In this document: in pieces, positions 22,353-32,740 of the stretch
Numbering within the stretch: position 1 is the stretch's first letter
Layout of the letters: each line of letters starts with the position of its first letter
The notes under the pieces: model-generated
What the model saw: the letters and a program-made list of their open reading frames with translations, nothing else
What the model was told of the DNA's origin: nothing
The model's database searches: none
Made by a program: the position numbers and the translations under genes
DNA from: Misgurnus anguillicaudatus
Lineage: Eukaryota > Chordata > Actinopteri > Cypriniformes > Cobitidae
Length of the DNA: 64,000 nucleotides
Direction of reading: 5' to 3'
Assembly: GCF_027580225.2 (NCBI RefSeq)
Contig: NC_073353.2
Span: forward strand, 32,059,501-32,123,500

Positions 22353-23270
22353 TGTTGCTTTACAATAAGGTTGCACTAGTAAACATATAATACATATAAA
22401 ATACATATAAAGTTGACACACCAAAGCTCTAAAAGTATCAAAAATGACTTTCACATAGCGTGTGATGTTTCCAGGACGCAAGCGCTTTATCAGACAATCA
22501 AAACCGCAAAAGAACCACCCTACATACCTCCAGGTGATCACCAAAGATCAGATTACATACTACGCCACAATACAAAACAAATTAAATTAACCAAAAAAGA
22601 AAATAAAACGGGGGAAATCAAATTAAACCATGCGATTGTCTTAAATCAAAATATACAATTCAGCAAACATTTTATGATTGCCCAAAACAATATATTCAAA
22701 TAATGAAACAAAATCCTATTTCAAGAATTGTTTAAAGAAATGGGTGAATATCAAAGTCTTCGTTTAAAAAGCCTTACTCTTAAGAAGCAATTTGTTATTA
22801 TCACCTCCGCGGCAGTTTATTTATTTTGTATTATGTTGTCATCTTTGGTGATCACCTGAAGGTATAAAGTGTGGCTCTTTTGTGGTTTTGTTGTCTAATC
22901 AAGAGCTTGCATGCTCGAAATGTCATACGCTATGTGAAATAATTTTTTTAATATGATTTTTAGTTGATCACCCACTTTAGGTTGAAGTGGTTGCCATCGT
23001 TTTGTTTTTGTCATTAGTAAATGCAACAACTAACATTAACAAACAATGAACAATATAGATCATAGTATTATTAATTTGTGTTAATGGTAGTTAATGTCAA
23101 TACAATTATTTAGGTTAGTTCATTGCATTAACTAAAGTCAACAGTTTAAATGTGTTAAATGCTTAATGCTAAAATAAACACTAACTAATAAATGCTTGTA
23201 TTGGTTATTGATAGTTCATTAAAATAACAAATTTTTAACAAATACAACCTTATTGTTAAGTGTTAACTAT
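22353..23270. mobile_element. TTACAATAAGGTT-type repeat with a nested inverted repeat
   Basis: Left 'ctttacaataaggttgcac' and right 'acaaccttattgttaagtg' are inverted ends of a very common cyprinid repeat. The right body has the characteristic alternating 'actaacattaac' and 'ttagttcattgcattaact' text. The middle (22386-23012) is a foreign insertion. No target duplication could be read. Confidence 0.7.
22441..22945. mobile_element. Nested inverted-repeat element
   Basis: Arm 1 (22441-22556, 'cacatagcgtgtgatgtt' through 'ggtgatcaccaaagat') is the reverse complement, at roughly 80 percent by eye, of arm 2 (22839-22942, 'atctttggtgatcacc' through 'catacgctatgtg'). The loop between is about 280 bp, AT-rich, with no gene. 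Its true outer ends are unclear. Confidence 0.75.
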
Positions 23271-23767
23271 GTTATGCCACTTTTCCATGTGTGTTATCAT
23301 TTCAAAAATAATCTCTCTTAAGCCCCATTAAAATATTTCTAGATGAAAATATGGTGGAAATACATTATTGTTCTTTTTTAGACTGTAGTTTTTCATTTTT
23401 AGTGTAGTTTATATTTTTCTTTCATTGAATGAAATACAACATATCATATAAAAATACCATGGTTAGATATCAAAACTATTGTCATTGCAAGTCATTCATT
23501 GACTAATGTGTGCCATTTACCGCAACAGCCAAGTGACTGCGAAGTGTGTGACCCACCTCCTAACCGAAATTGGACCCCCATCCTGTATACAATTAGTATA
23601 AATTTGTAATTTATAAAAGGATATTAAATTTAGACAAAAATAAAAAAAATCCTATTCGAACCCTACTTTATACAATAGTTTATACAACATATTTTCAGTA
23701 ATCAACTATCTGTACACCCATGATGTTTTTTTTATCAAAAAGGGACAAACTCAACCTGTTAACCCCA

Positions 23768-24206
23768 AAAATCAGAAGCCCCCTTGAGTTCCATAGTATT
23801 TTTCCCACAATGGAAGTCAATGGGGCTTCTGATCAGTTTGGTCAAGGCTATCTCATGAGAATTCGTACATATTTTACGAGTTGGCTAATTCGTATTAATT
23901 CATAAGTAAGTATTGATACGATTTGCCTTGACCCCTGTGACGTTGGGGGTGGGGTTAGGGGATCGGTTTCATTGTTTTTTATGAGAATCGTACGATTTTG
24001 CACGATTCACTTCGTATGAATTGATACGAATTAGCCAACTCATAAAATATGTACGATTTCTCGTGAGATCAGGCTAGTTTGGTTACAAACATTTCTCAAG
24101 ATATCTTTCTTTGTGTTCATCAGAACAAAGAAATTCATAGAGGTTTGTAACAACATAAGGGTGAGTAAATGATCACAGAATTTTAATTGTTGGGTGAACT
24201 ATTCCT
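23768..24206. mobile_element. TTAA-type fold-back element with truncated left end and nested insertion
   Basis: The right terminus 'gttgggtgaactattcct' is followed by TTAA (24207-24210). The arms carry 'agttccatagtattttt' and 'aatggaagtcaatggggc'. The left terminus is missing. The element at 23843-24075 is inserted in it. Confidence 0.8.
23843..24075. mobile_element. hAT-type fold-back element with perfect 8-bp duplication
   Basis: A 233-bp palindrome: 'tctcatgagaattcgtac' on the left and 'gtacgatttctcgtgaga' on the right. It is flanked by perfect direct repeats agtttggt (23835-23842 and 24076-24083), and removal restores 'gatcagtttggttacaaac' of the outer element. A partial copy lies at 16668-17055. 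Confidence 0.9.
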
Positions 24207-24214
24207 TTAACCTA

Positions 24215-24293
24215 TGCTGAGTTATTTCAATCCAAAATGCTGGGTTGGGTCAAATATAAACATTTAACCCAACGGCTGGGTTTTTACAGTGTT
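24215..24293. repeat. Fragment of an 'aacccagc' fold-back repeat
   Basis: 'caaaatgctgggttgggtc' and 'ttaacccaacggctgggtt' mirror each other and are followed by 'tttttacagtgtt', the end of a common fish repeat. A related trace is at 36500-36550. Confidence 0.6.
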
Positions 24294-26623
24294 CAAAGTG
24301 TTTATGTACTTTTAAATTTTTAAGCAAAAAAAACTTCCCTATAGTACCCTTGAAAGACTTTTAGGGTCGTATAAATCGTACAGATCCAGCATGACTAAAA
24401 GCACAGCGTTTGCCAGAATTCTGCTGTAAGTTGGTAATGATGACCTTGCCTTCCACTCCAACATAACATTTTATCTCTCACATCCGATGGTGAGATGATT
24501 TAACACTAACTGGACAGCAGTTCAGCATTGCCTTTAATCTTGTGTGCGACTGTGCGTGCATACAACATGCTTGGCTCCTTAATGTCTGTCTTTGTTACTT
24601 AGCAACATCAACACGTGTGCTCCACAGGACCTGAACCCTCATTAGCATGTACAAACTGTCTTTCTGCATGTGACCTTTTACTCTCACATGCTGTTAGTCG
24701 CATATAACCGAGTTGTATAAACAGCGTAAGCACTTTTAACCTCTGACTTTTCTTTGTGACACTTCACGATGAGATGGGTTCAAAAGTTTTTCTCTTTACA
24801 ATATCTCTGTCATACATTTTTAAGTTAAACATGCTGTATGTTGTTATTATTATTAAAATATACCAAAAACATCCCATCAAAGTTTTAAGCAGTTGACCTT
24901 TCGAAAGTTTTCAAAGCAATAAGACCATTCACTGTACAAAAAGATAGGAACCCTCACCAGTTTGTTTCCAGTTCATAGGACATCCCAACGCTTTTCTTCC
25001 CATCAATAGCTTAATCTTCCCAGAAGGTCAGACAAGTCCTTTATGTAGTATAGCTTAACTTCCTTCACCTTTAAGAAGTTGCTTTTGCTTGAGGTAAATG
25101 GAAATGGCAGTAATGGTAAATAACCGCATATGATATAAATGTCACATACTATATAAGCAACTCAAGGGGGTTCAGCAGTTACAGAGAATTGGGCTTGTTC
25201 AAATTAACCCATCTGAGACTGTCTGCTCATGTAAAAAATAGGGTAAATGTAGTTATACATTGTATAAACAAAACCAGACTTACTTACATAATCACTCATC
25301 ACTTCAGTAATGCTGACCTTTACATTTTTCCAGGAAGTCAGAGGAAGCATGAGGGCAGGAAGTGTACGGTAGATACTAGACAGCAGTGCATGAGATCAAG
25401 CTCTCACTTTATATGCTCGGTCCAGCGGGTCACTAATATACCTGATCGCACAAACGCACATTCAGCAGCAGGCTTTTGAGTTACATACAGGATCTGTAAA
25501 CTACACTGTGGACATGCAATACTTATTATCAGATGATATTTTGCATGACATTTCAGTTCCATGATGCATATCAAAGAAAAATGAATCAAACAAATACGTG
25601 GAAATGCCATGGTACAGTATAATAACAGTACTTTTCCAAATAACTATTTATACAAAATTTTGTTAGCATGCTAATTAACTAAGCCTGATTGGTTGTGTTG
25701 TTTGACATTGATGAAGTTTATAACTGTAATTATGGGGTGCCCCCTGGTGGTTGCTTCTTTTTACAGCTGGTTTTTATTCACGTTACTACAAACACACCTG
25801 CAGAATGAAATATTTCTGACATGCTTCAGTTTATTGATAGCGTGGCTCGATGTGCAACCTCACATGCAGAAGCGATCTGTTTATAACACCGGGATATTGA
25901 GTGCTGGCATTACGCTGATAAAACTCGAATCTGCAAAGCCTGGGATATAGGCAGAGAAAGGGAGATACAGCATGTTTGCTCCTCCATATTCATTTCACAA
26001 TCGTGTTAAAATGTCTGCAGGCATATTATGCAGACAACTGCTTGTGTCGTGAACGAAAAGCACATAAATCACTTTGCCTGCCTGACAGACATAACTATAA
26101 ACATAACCAAGAGGCTTTACTGTAGCTTATGTAACTGCCGTGAACCATTATTTACTAGTCAAAAGGATGTGTTAAGGAAGGTTTTTTCCTATTATTCACA
26201 TTCTGATTGGACAAATAATCAATAATTTTTCATTCAGTATTATTCACATTCTTGCAGGGGGTTTCAAACTGGAATGCCCCAGAACAGTTGTCTCCAACAT
26301 GGTTGCCCAGACAGAGTGAGGTGCCCATTCTATTAATAGTCTCAATTTTAATATTTATTTATTACATATTTTTATATTAGCTTGGCTTCTTTTATGTATG
26401 TTAACAATTTAAACAATTATAAAACACATAAACAAGTAAAACAAAAAAGTTTTGAGTAGACTATATCAAAAAGTAGTCCAGATTGTTTTATCCATGGTGG
26501 TAGCCCTTGCTCACAAAAAAGTTGAAGCCCTCTGCCCAAGGGGTCCCCAGAAAATTTCAAGAGCATAAACAACATCTGCAAAGTTACAACACTCACAGTT
26601 CAACGCAAAGGGAGATATTTGAT
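24294..26623. other. Unassigned DNA
   Basis: 2.3 kb with no gene or recognised repeat. The frames at 25189-25479 and 25693-25950 have no identifiable domain. Confidence 0.5.
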
Positions 26624-26627
26624 TTAA

Positions 26628-27815
26628 AGGATTAGTCCATTTTCTTGGAGGAGGAATCCAGATGGTTTGCTCACCACCGTGTCATCCAGGGTGTTGATGT
26701 CTTTCTTTGTTCAGTCGAGAAGAATTTGTGTTTTTTGAGGAGGACATTGCAGGATTTTTCTCATTTTAATGGATTTTAATAGAGCCCAACATTTCATACT
26801 TGACTCAACACTTAACAGTTTTTTCCAATGGATTTTCAAAGGACTATAAACAATCCCAAACGAGGCACAAGGGTCCTATCCAGCAAAACGATTGTCATTT
26901 TTGACAATAAAAATAACAAATATACACTTTTAAACCACAACTTCTCGTCATGTAGATCCGGTCGTGATGCGCCAGGTGACCCCACGCAATACGTCATCAC
27001 GTCAAGAGGTCACAGAGGACGAACGTGAAACTCCGCCCCAGTGTTTACAAGTGTCTTGAAAGAGGACTGTTCCTACGTTGTTGTATATCAACTGATACTA
27101 ATTAATGTCTTTGTGGCAGTTTATTGTTTAAAATGGTCCGCAAATGTGCGTTTCATATATGTAACACGTGACCTCCCTACGTCACTACGCATTTACGTTA
27201 GGTCGCGCTGGACCGGACCTAGACGAAAAGTTGTGGTTTAAAAGTACATATTTGTTATTTTTCTTGTCAAAAATGACAATCTTTTCGCAAGATAAGACCC
27301 TTATGCCTCGTTTGGGATTGTTTATAGTCCTTTGAAACAGTTGAAAAAAACTGTTAAGTGTTGAGTTAAAGGAACAGTATGTAGGATTGTGGCCAAAACT
27401 GGTATTGCAATAACAAAACTTGTGGCTAAAACTGGTACTGCAATCACACAACTGGTGGCCAATACACAAAATGACAACATAAACATCAGTTGAGGGCTGC
27501 AACTCCACTTTTTAAATGACAATATTCTGGCCAGACCACTGTTGTCAGTGATATAAGTATTTGAAGTGAAAATGATGTCTAGTGACATATTAGGGCCATT
27601 TTATGATTAATTAATATACATTTCTTACATACCGTTCCTTTAAGTATTAAATGTTGGGCTCTATTAAAGTCCATTAAAATTAGAAAAATCCTGTAATGTT
27701 TTCCTCAAAAAACATAATTTCTTCTCGACTGAACAAAGAAAGACATCAACATTTTGGATGGCATGGTGGTGAGTAAATTATCTGGATTTTTCTTTTAAGA
27801 AAAGGGACTAATCCT
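26628..27815. mobile_element. TTAA-flanked AGGATTAGTCC fold-back element, copy 1
   Basis: Left end 'aggattagtccattttctt' after TTAA (26624-26627). Right end 'gggactaatcct' before TTAA (27816-27819). The arms are several hundred bases long and mirror 'tgttgatgtctttctttg', 'aaacgaggcacaagggtcc' and 'aaccacaacttctcgtc'. Copies 2 and 3 are at 31763-32144 and 39508-40704. The right arm contains the insertion at 27370-27639. Confidence 0.95.
27370..27639. mobile_element. Nested TTAA-flanked element (AGGAACAGTATGTA ends)
   Basis: A 270-bp element with inverted ends 'aggaacagtatgta' and 'tacataccgttcct' and perfect TTAA repeats (27366-27369 and 27640-27643). It sits in the right arm of the outer palindrome and has no counterpart in the left arm, so it inserted later. 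No coding frame. Confidence 0.9.
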
Positions 27816-27854
27816 TTAACAGAAATCACTTCTAAAAAACCACAGTGAATGGCT

Positions 27855-27937
27855 GGATTTAGGCAGGTGTGCTGAGGCAAGTTGGAGCTAAACTCTGCAG
27901 GACACCGGCCCTCCAGGACTGAAGTTGCCCATCCCTG
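27855..27937. mobile_element. One end of a hAT element (CAGGGATGGGCAA, minus orientation)
   Basis: 'ctgcaggacaccggccctcc' followed by 'gttgcccatccctg' is the right terminus of a widespread fish hAT family that I recognise from memory. The left end is not seen, so it is a truncated remnant. Confidence 0.65.
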
Positions 27938-28313
27938 GCATACAACTAAGTCTCTTCCTGGGTTAGTGACATCACAAAGCCCAAAATTTACATAAACTCT
28001 GCCCCCAGGAACACGCAGCAAAGGTTTTTTTTAACACAGCCAATCAGACTGGGACAGGTAACCAATCTGAGCGTATTAAATAATTCTGAGGGAGGAGCTT
28101 CGTAGACCCAGGAACTAAACAGCCTGTTTTATGAGGATGGAAACAGCGGTGTAGAATTTAGGTAAAATACATGAAAAAATTATGTTTTTTTTAAACTAAG
28201 CATAAACACATGTCATAGTATAACCCGTAAACAATCAAATCTTAGAAACCTACAAATTTACTCCCCCTCCCCAATCAAATGGCGCTTTTTCATTGCATAG
28301 TACCCCACGGTTT

Positions 28314-29196
28314 TAGCCTGGGTGCCAGCCGATCTTAGCCCCGCCCACAACATTTTGAGAACGGGAAGATCGTTCTGCGGTTTCTGCGTTGAGGAGCTAC
28401 TATGCTAGACCCAAAGTTGGGCGAACCAATCAAATTGTCAGGGCGGGCTTTATACGATGATGGACAGATGATCAACAGTAACGTAATGAACCACGTCACC
28501 AAAGAGCGCGTGTGTTTAATCTGTTTAACGAAATGGCTGCCGCTGGAGAATTCAGATGTGTGGATTCTGACATTGAGTCTGTTCTAAAAGATATCGACAG
28601 AGCATTGATTTTAACGCGAGCAAGGCATTTGTTGATGTTTTTGCCGTCCTCCCTATGGGATTCGGCAAAAGTTGGTCGCAACTGAAATTGGTATCACGGC
28701 GATGCAACTCGGCGTGCATGACGAGATGGATATAATTAGCGGTCGTTGCCAGCTTCTTTTCGGAAGCCCGGAATCGTGGTTGCTGAATAAGTGGAGGGAC
28801 ATGCTAGGCTCCAATATTTTCAAGCCAACGTAATGGGTATCGTCGTGGATGAAGTTCACCTAACGTACAAATGGTAAGAGATAGTCTTACTGTATGACTT
28901 AGTAAATACTTCATATAAACGAAATGTTGTAAACATAGTAGGTGTTGACGTTCGCTAACTCAGACTTAGTATAATCACAATGTTAGTGTCATTGTAGCGA
29001 AATAACTAGCAGTTCGGTCAGGCTGCAAAAGACGTAATTTCAACATACGTCACACTCCGTTGCTCTGATTGGTCGTAGGTCTCTCCAATTGAGTGCAGAG
29101 GCATTTTTCGGTTGAGACACGCCTCATAATTATAGCTCAATGGAGCGGTATCAGACTCAAATTCTGACTAGAATTGAGTATGACAACGTCAGGCTA
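28314..29196. mobile_element. Helicase-carrying element with perfect 9-bp target duplication
   Basis: An 883-bp insertion with short inverted ends (tagcctg...caggcta), flanked by perfect 9-bp repeats ccacggttt (28305-28313 and 29197-29205). It carries a promoter-like 5' region ('ccccgcccacaac') and a RecQ-like helicase exon on the plus strand. A related 5' end lies at 53939-54118 in the opposite orientation. Nine-base duplications occur with Mutator-like elements among others; I do not assign a superfamily. No transposase is present, so it is probably a deletion derivative. Confidence 0.75.
28531..28873 (+). pseudogene. Decayed first exon of a RecQ-like DNA helicase
   Basis: Starts at ATG 28531 ('MAAAGEFRCVDSDIESVL') and shifts frame. 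It continues as 'DVFAVLPMGFGKSW' (motif I, Walker A, about 28630-28672), then 'LGVHDEMDIISGRCQLLFGS' and 'SWLLNKWRDMLGS', and after a second shift 'GIVVDEVHLTY' (motif II, DExH, about 28834-28870). It ends at a splice donor, ATG|GTAAGAG, at 28874. The order and spacing of motifs I, Ia/Ib-like and II match the N-terminal half of RecQ-family superfamily 2 helicases. At least two frameshifts make it a pseudogene. It sits inside a 9-bp-flanked transposon, so it is more likely a transposon-carried helicase than a host recq gene. Seen: the motifs. Inferred: RecQ membership. Confidence 0.65.
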
Positions 29197-29853
29197 CCAC
29201 GGTTTGGGTCAGCTTTCTTTTGGGGTACCCGATACTTTCTTTAGTACCACCTTGGTTGGGGTTCCAAGCGACCCGAGCTGATACCAAAACGTGACGCGAA
29301 AACACTGTAGATCACTGATTGGTCCGAGAGAATCGTCGCTACCAGGGTCATCACTATAATGTAAAGATTAGCTTTACATTCGTCTCGAGTAAACATGATG
29401 TCTTTGCTGTAAGTTCCTAAACTCCCTTTTAAGATGAAAAACACTCACAGGTTGACAAACAGGATCACCATACCAGTTTTTTCCAGACTTGCAGTTTGTG
29501 GTGGCACATTTAACATATATGCTTAAATGCAACTTCAATGAGGCTCAGCGGAGCATGTCGACTGACGACACAGGCGTTTGTACAGAAACTGTGATGTGAG
29601 ACAGAGATAGTGATAAACACGATGTGCAAACATCTATTTGTGGTGGTCAATTTTAATTTTGTGGCGGACTAAGAAATAAATAAATGTATGGAAATGTATG
29701 ATGTCACAGCAGTAGACGGCGCAAATATAACGACACGCCTATAATCCCTCCCACTGCGAAGTGTTACTAAACTCAATGGTAAAGCTAACCAAGCCAAGTG
29801 AGGTGAGCTGACCTGACCTAATCCGTGGGGTACTATGTAATAAAAAAGCGTCA

Positions 29854-30962
29854 TAAAACACAAATCTCCTCCCCTCCTTAAAACAATCTCTCTTTACTTC
29901 CTGTCATGGGGTGTGGCAGGTGGGCAGGGCCGGGGAAAAGATTGCAGTGATTAGCAAATAGCAACATGACCCAACATCCAACGATCAAATCAATTCTCGA
30001 TGGAGAAATTAAAGTCCAGCCCTACCTACTTTACACAGTTTCAATGTTTCTTAAAAAAAAAAAATGTGGATACAGTATATATTTTAGGAAAGATGGTCCC
30101 TCACCAAAGGTTCATTATTATTTGGGTGAGTCCCTGGCATGAAAATGTTTAAAACTGTTCTAGAGCATCTGAGTGTACAAAAATGGATAATTTCACATCA
30201 ATATTTCAGCTTGAATCATTTTAGGCAGCTGCTGAAAGCTATCTGAGATTGAGATCTTTGCCAGTTTAAATATTCTTCGAGGAAAAATATCAAAGCAGGA
30301 TAGATGCACTGGGAAAAGCCACAGGTGCCAAAAAAGCTCTTAATGAAGTATCCTGTTGTTGTACGACTCCATCCCCCTGCATTGAATGAGTCATCTATCC
30401 GGTCGCTCCCTCAACATTCACTCCTTCCCCAGCTAAACTCTCAATTACCAGACACGTTTCCCTTAGTGAGAGCTTTGTAGACAAGGCCGCGCCAGTTCAA
30501 TCGGCACCATCTCTCTCTAATTACACCGTGATGAGGTGCGAAACGGGAATCTGCCATGGAAGACATTTCGACTCTGTGCACGGATGAGGCTGCTAAGTAA
30601 TTGGGCTGATACAGGTGCCAAAATATTGACAAAATGCCTTGGGTCTTTTGTCTGAAAATCTTCTGCCCTTTGTTGAGGGGCTGCAGTCAGGGATTGTGTA
30701 AATGAAGCTGATGAAACGCTCAATCCACGGAGACAGATTTAGAGCAAGAATTGTTAAGAAAACATAAGCGCCTATAGCGGCGGTCTGCTTTAAAGAACAA
30801 ATAGCCAGAAAATCATTATTAAATATTATTCGCTGCTGATTTATGTACTGTGCATTTTACTTTAATGCCCTAGGTTGACAAGATCATTTTATTTAGCAGG
30901 CCTTTGTATGAACAAATAAGGGCCATTCCACTGAATTGGTGCCATTTCTGTTCCTAGGACAT
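29854..30962. other. Repeat-poor interval, candidate conserved non-coding DNA
   Basis: No gene and no recognised transposon. The stretch at about 30370-30790 is compositionally balanced, with homeodomain-like 'taattaca' and 'ctcaattacc' sites and no inverted-repeat structure. That looks like a conserved non-coding element, but it is inference without an alignment. Confidence 0.35.
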
Positions 30963-31260
30963 GGGGCGGTTTCCCGGACAGGGTTTAGAATAATCCAGGA
31001 CTAGGCCTTAGTTATATTAAAACATTTAGGACATTCCTGGAAAGGGATTATCTTAAACCAGTACTAGGCCTTATAGTTTAAGGAAATATAACTATTTTTT
31101 AACAAACATGCATTACTACATTACTGGCTTGCATTTTGAGGCAAAACAAAGGGCACTGATGTATTTTAGGATATGTCAGTGCAAGATGTTTTCAGTTTGG
31201 ACAGCTCTTACAATTATTTTAGTCTAGGACTAATCTAATCCCTGTCCGGGAAACCGCCCC
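30963..31260. mobile_element. Fold-back element, GGGGCGGTTTCCCGGACAGG ends
   Basis: A 298-bp element with near-perfect terminal inverted repeats ('ggggcggtttcccggacagg' and 'cctgtccgggaaaccgcccc'), followed by mirrored 'ataatccaggactaggcc' and 'agtctaggactaatctaat'. No target duplication resolved. No coding frame. Confidence 0.9.
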
Positions 31261-31758
31261 TTAAGGAGTTTTTACAAACTTACAAAAAACAATACTGGTG
31301 TGCACCCATCTTTGCTTTAAATATTTTTACCATTAAAAGAGTCATAATATTTTAGATAAAATGCACATTTTAGTCATGTCTCCACACGTTCCCCCCTCTG
31401 TAAATTTAGAAATATTTCACAAATCACATTTTCAAAAGGAAGTTACATAATCTGGATAGGGCTGTCACAATGATTAAATAATTGTTTCATTGTGATTGTT
31501 TGACCTCATTGAGATGATTTCAGATCACCGCAATGATTGTACATCTCTCTAAAAAGCACAAGGGGGAGCTGTATAAACGAGACAGTAGCAGATGGCGTTC
31601 CTTAACTGACAGTGTAACTAAATACATTGCAAAGCCATTCAATACAGTGAAAAAACAGCAAAATACTGCAAAATGTTGATGAGCAGTATGAATTGCCAGG
31701 TAATACATACATTTCTAAAACAGAAATTCCACATTTAGGGAAGTGAAGCATGCTATTC
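31261..31758. other. Unassigned DNA
   Basis: No gene or repeat recognised. Confidence 0.5.
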
Positions 31759-31762
31759 TTAA

Positions 31763-32144
31763 AGGATTAGTCTATTTTCTTTTAAAATCCAAATAATTTT
31801 CTCACCACAATGTCATCCAAAATGTTGATGTCTTATGTGCATCACATGACCGGAGGAAGACGAGAAATTGTGGTTTAAAATTGTGTTTTTTTATTTTTCT
31901 TGACAAAAGTGACAATCGTTTCACTAGATAAGACCCTTACGCCTCGTTTGAGATCATTTAGAGTCCTTTGAAACTGCAATTTTAAACTGCATTAAACTGT
32001 TAAGTGTTGGGGTCCGTTAAAGTCCATTAAAATGAAACGTTTTCCTCAAAAAACATAATTTCTTCTCGACTGAACAAAGAAAGACATCAACATCTTGGAT
32101 GACATGGTGGTGAGTAAATTATCTGGATTTTTTTTTAAAATCCT
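31763..32144. mobile_element. TTAA-flanked AGGATTAGTCC fold-back element, copy 2
   Basis: A 382-bp internally deleted copy of the family at 26628. Left end 'aggattagtctattttc' after TTAA (31759-31762), right end before TTAA (32145-32148). The left arm is cut short at 'tgttgatgtctta' and joins 'catcacatgaccggaggaag', so most of the left arm and the centre are gone. Confidence 0.9.
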
Positions 32145-32148
32145 TTAA

Positions 32149-32513
32149 GGATCTGTAAGGAATCAATTTATTTTTTGCAGCCCCTACAGACATGTTTGGC
32201 TACTATTTAAGGCCTGTTCTGGTATAGTCAGTTTATTTTGATAGCATTTTTATTTTTAGTTATTTTTCAGACACTTTATTGTGTTTATTTCTTATGAAGA
32301 ATTTTCAGTTTTTGAAACATATATTTATTAAACAATTACTTTTAAATATGTGTTATGTGTATTAACATTTACTGCCAGGTAAACCTTGCAAAATATTTAA
32401 TTAAAATAATCACAACAATGTGTGAAAATTAGTTGTCAAAGCCCTAAAAATACAATTAATCGGCAAAATTGTCACAATTTATTAGACAATTAACCATCAC
32501 CCACACTGTAAAA
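32149..32513. other. Unassigned AT-rich DNA
   Basis: No gene or recognised repeat. Confidence 0.5.
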
Positions 32514-32740
32514 AAACTTTGCTGCCTTAAAAATGTTTGTTAAATCAACTCAGATTTACAAGTCATGTCAACAGAAATTAGCTGTCACAATTTATAAAAT
32601 ATAGTTGAGAAAAGTCAACTTAAATGTATAAGTTAAAACAACTCACCTGTAGTTATAACAACTCAAGATAAATAATAGTAAGTTGAAATGATTTGATTCA
32701 ACAAAATATTTTAAGGCAGGAAAGTATTTTTTTTACAGTG
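32514..32740. mobile_element. CACTGTAAAAA-type fold-back element
   Basis: A 227-bp element: 'cactgtaaaaaaactttgct' at the left and 'agtattttttttacagtg' at the right, with mirrored 'tgccttaaaaatgtttg' and 'aaaatattttaaggca'. A fragment of the family is at 12045-12148. Non-coding. Confidence 0.8.

Larger units (their letters stand above)
28280..29853. mobile_element. TIR element (TGGCGCTTTTTCATTGCATA ends) with nested insertion
   Basis: 'tggcgctttttcattgcata' and 'tgtaataaaaaagcgtca' are imperfect inverted ends, extended by 'gtaccccacgg' and 'ccgtggggtac'. The body after 29205 ('agtaccaccttggttggggt', 'cagatcactgattggtc'-like text) recurs at 58905-59180. Superfamily not assigned. Interrupted by the element at 28314-29196. 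Confidence 0.75.

Noticed and set aside
27185..27588. Minus-strand frames of 107 and 88 codons with repeated CDCSTSF / CYCNTSF motifs
   Set aside because: They span the boundary of a fold-back element and its nested insertion. The repeat 'aaaactggtattgcaat' in the DNA explains the peptide repeats.
28531..28873. Host recq helicase gene
   Set aside because: The exon is inside a 9-bp-flanked insertion, is frameshifted at least twice, has no further exons nearby, and its 5' flank is repeated at 53939-54118. A transposon origin is simpler.
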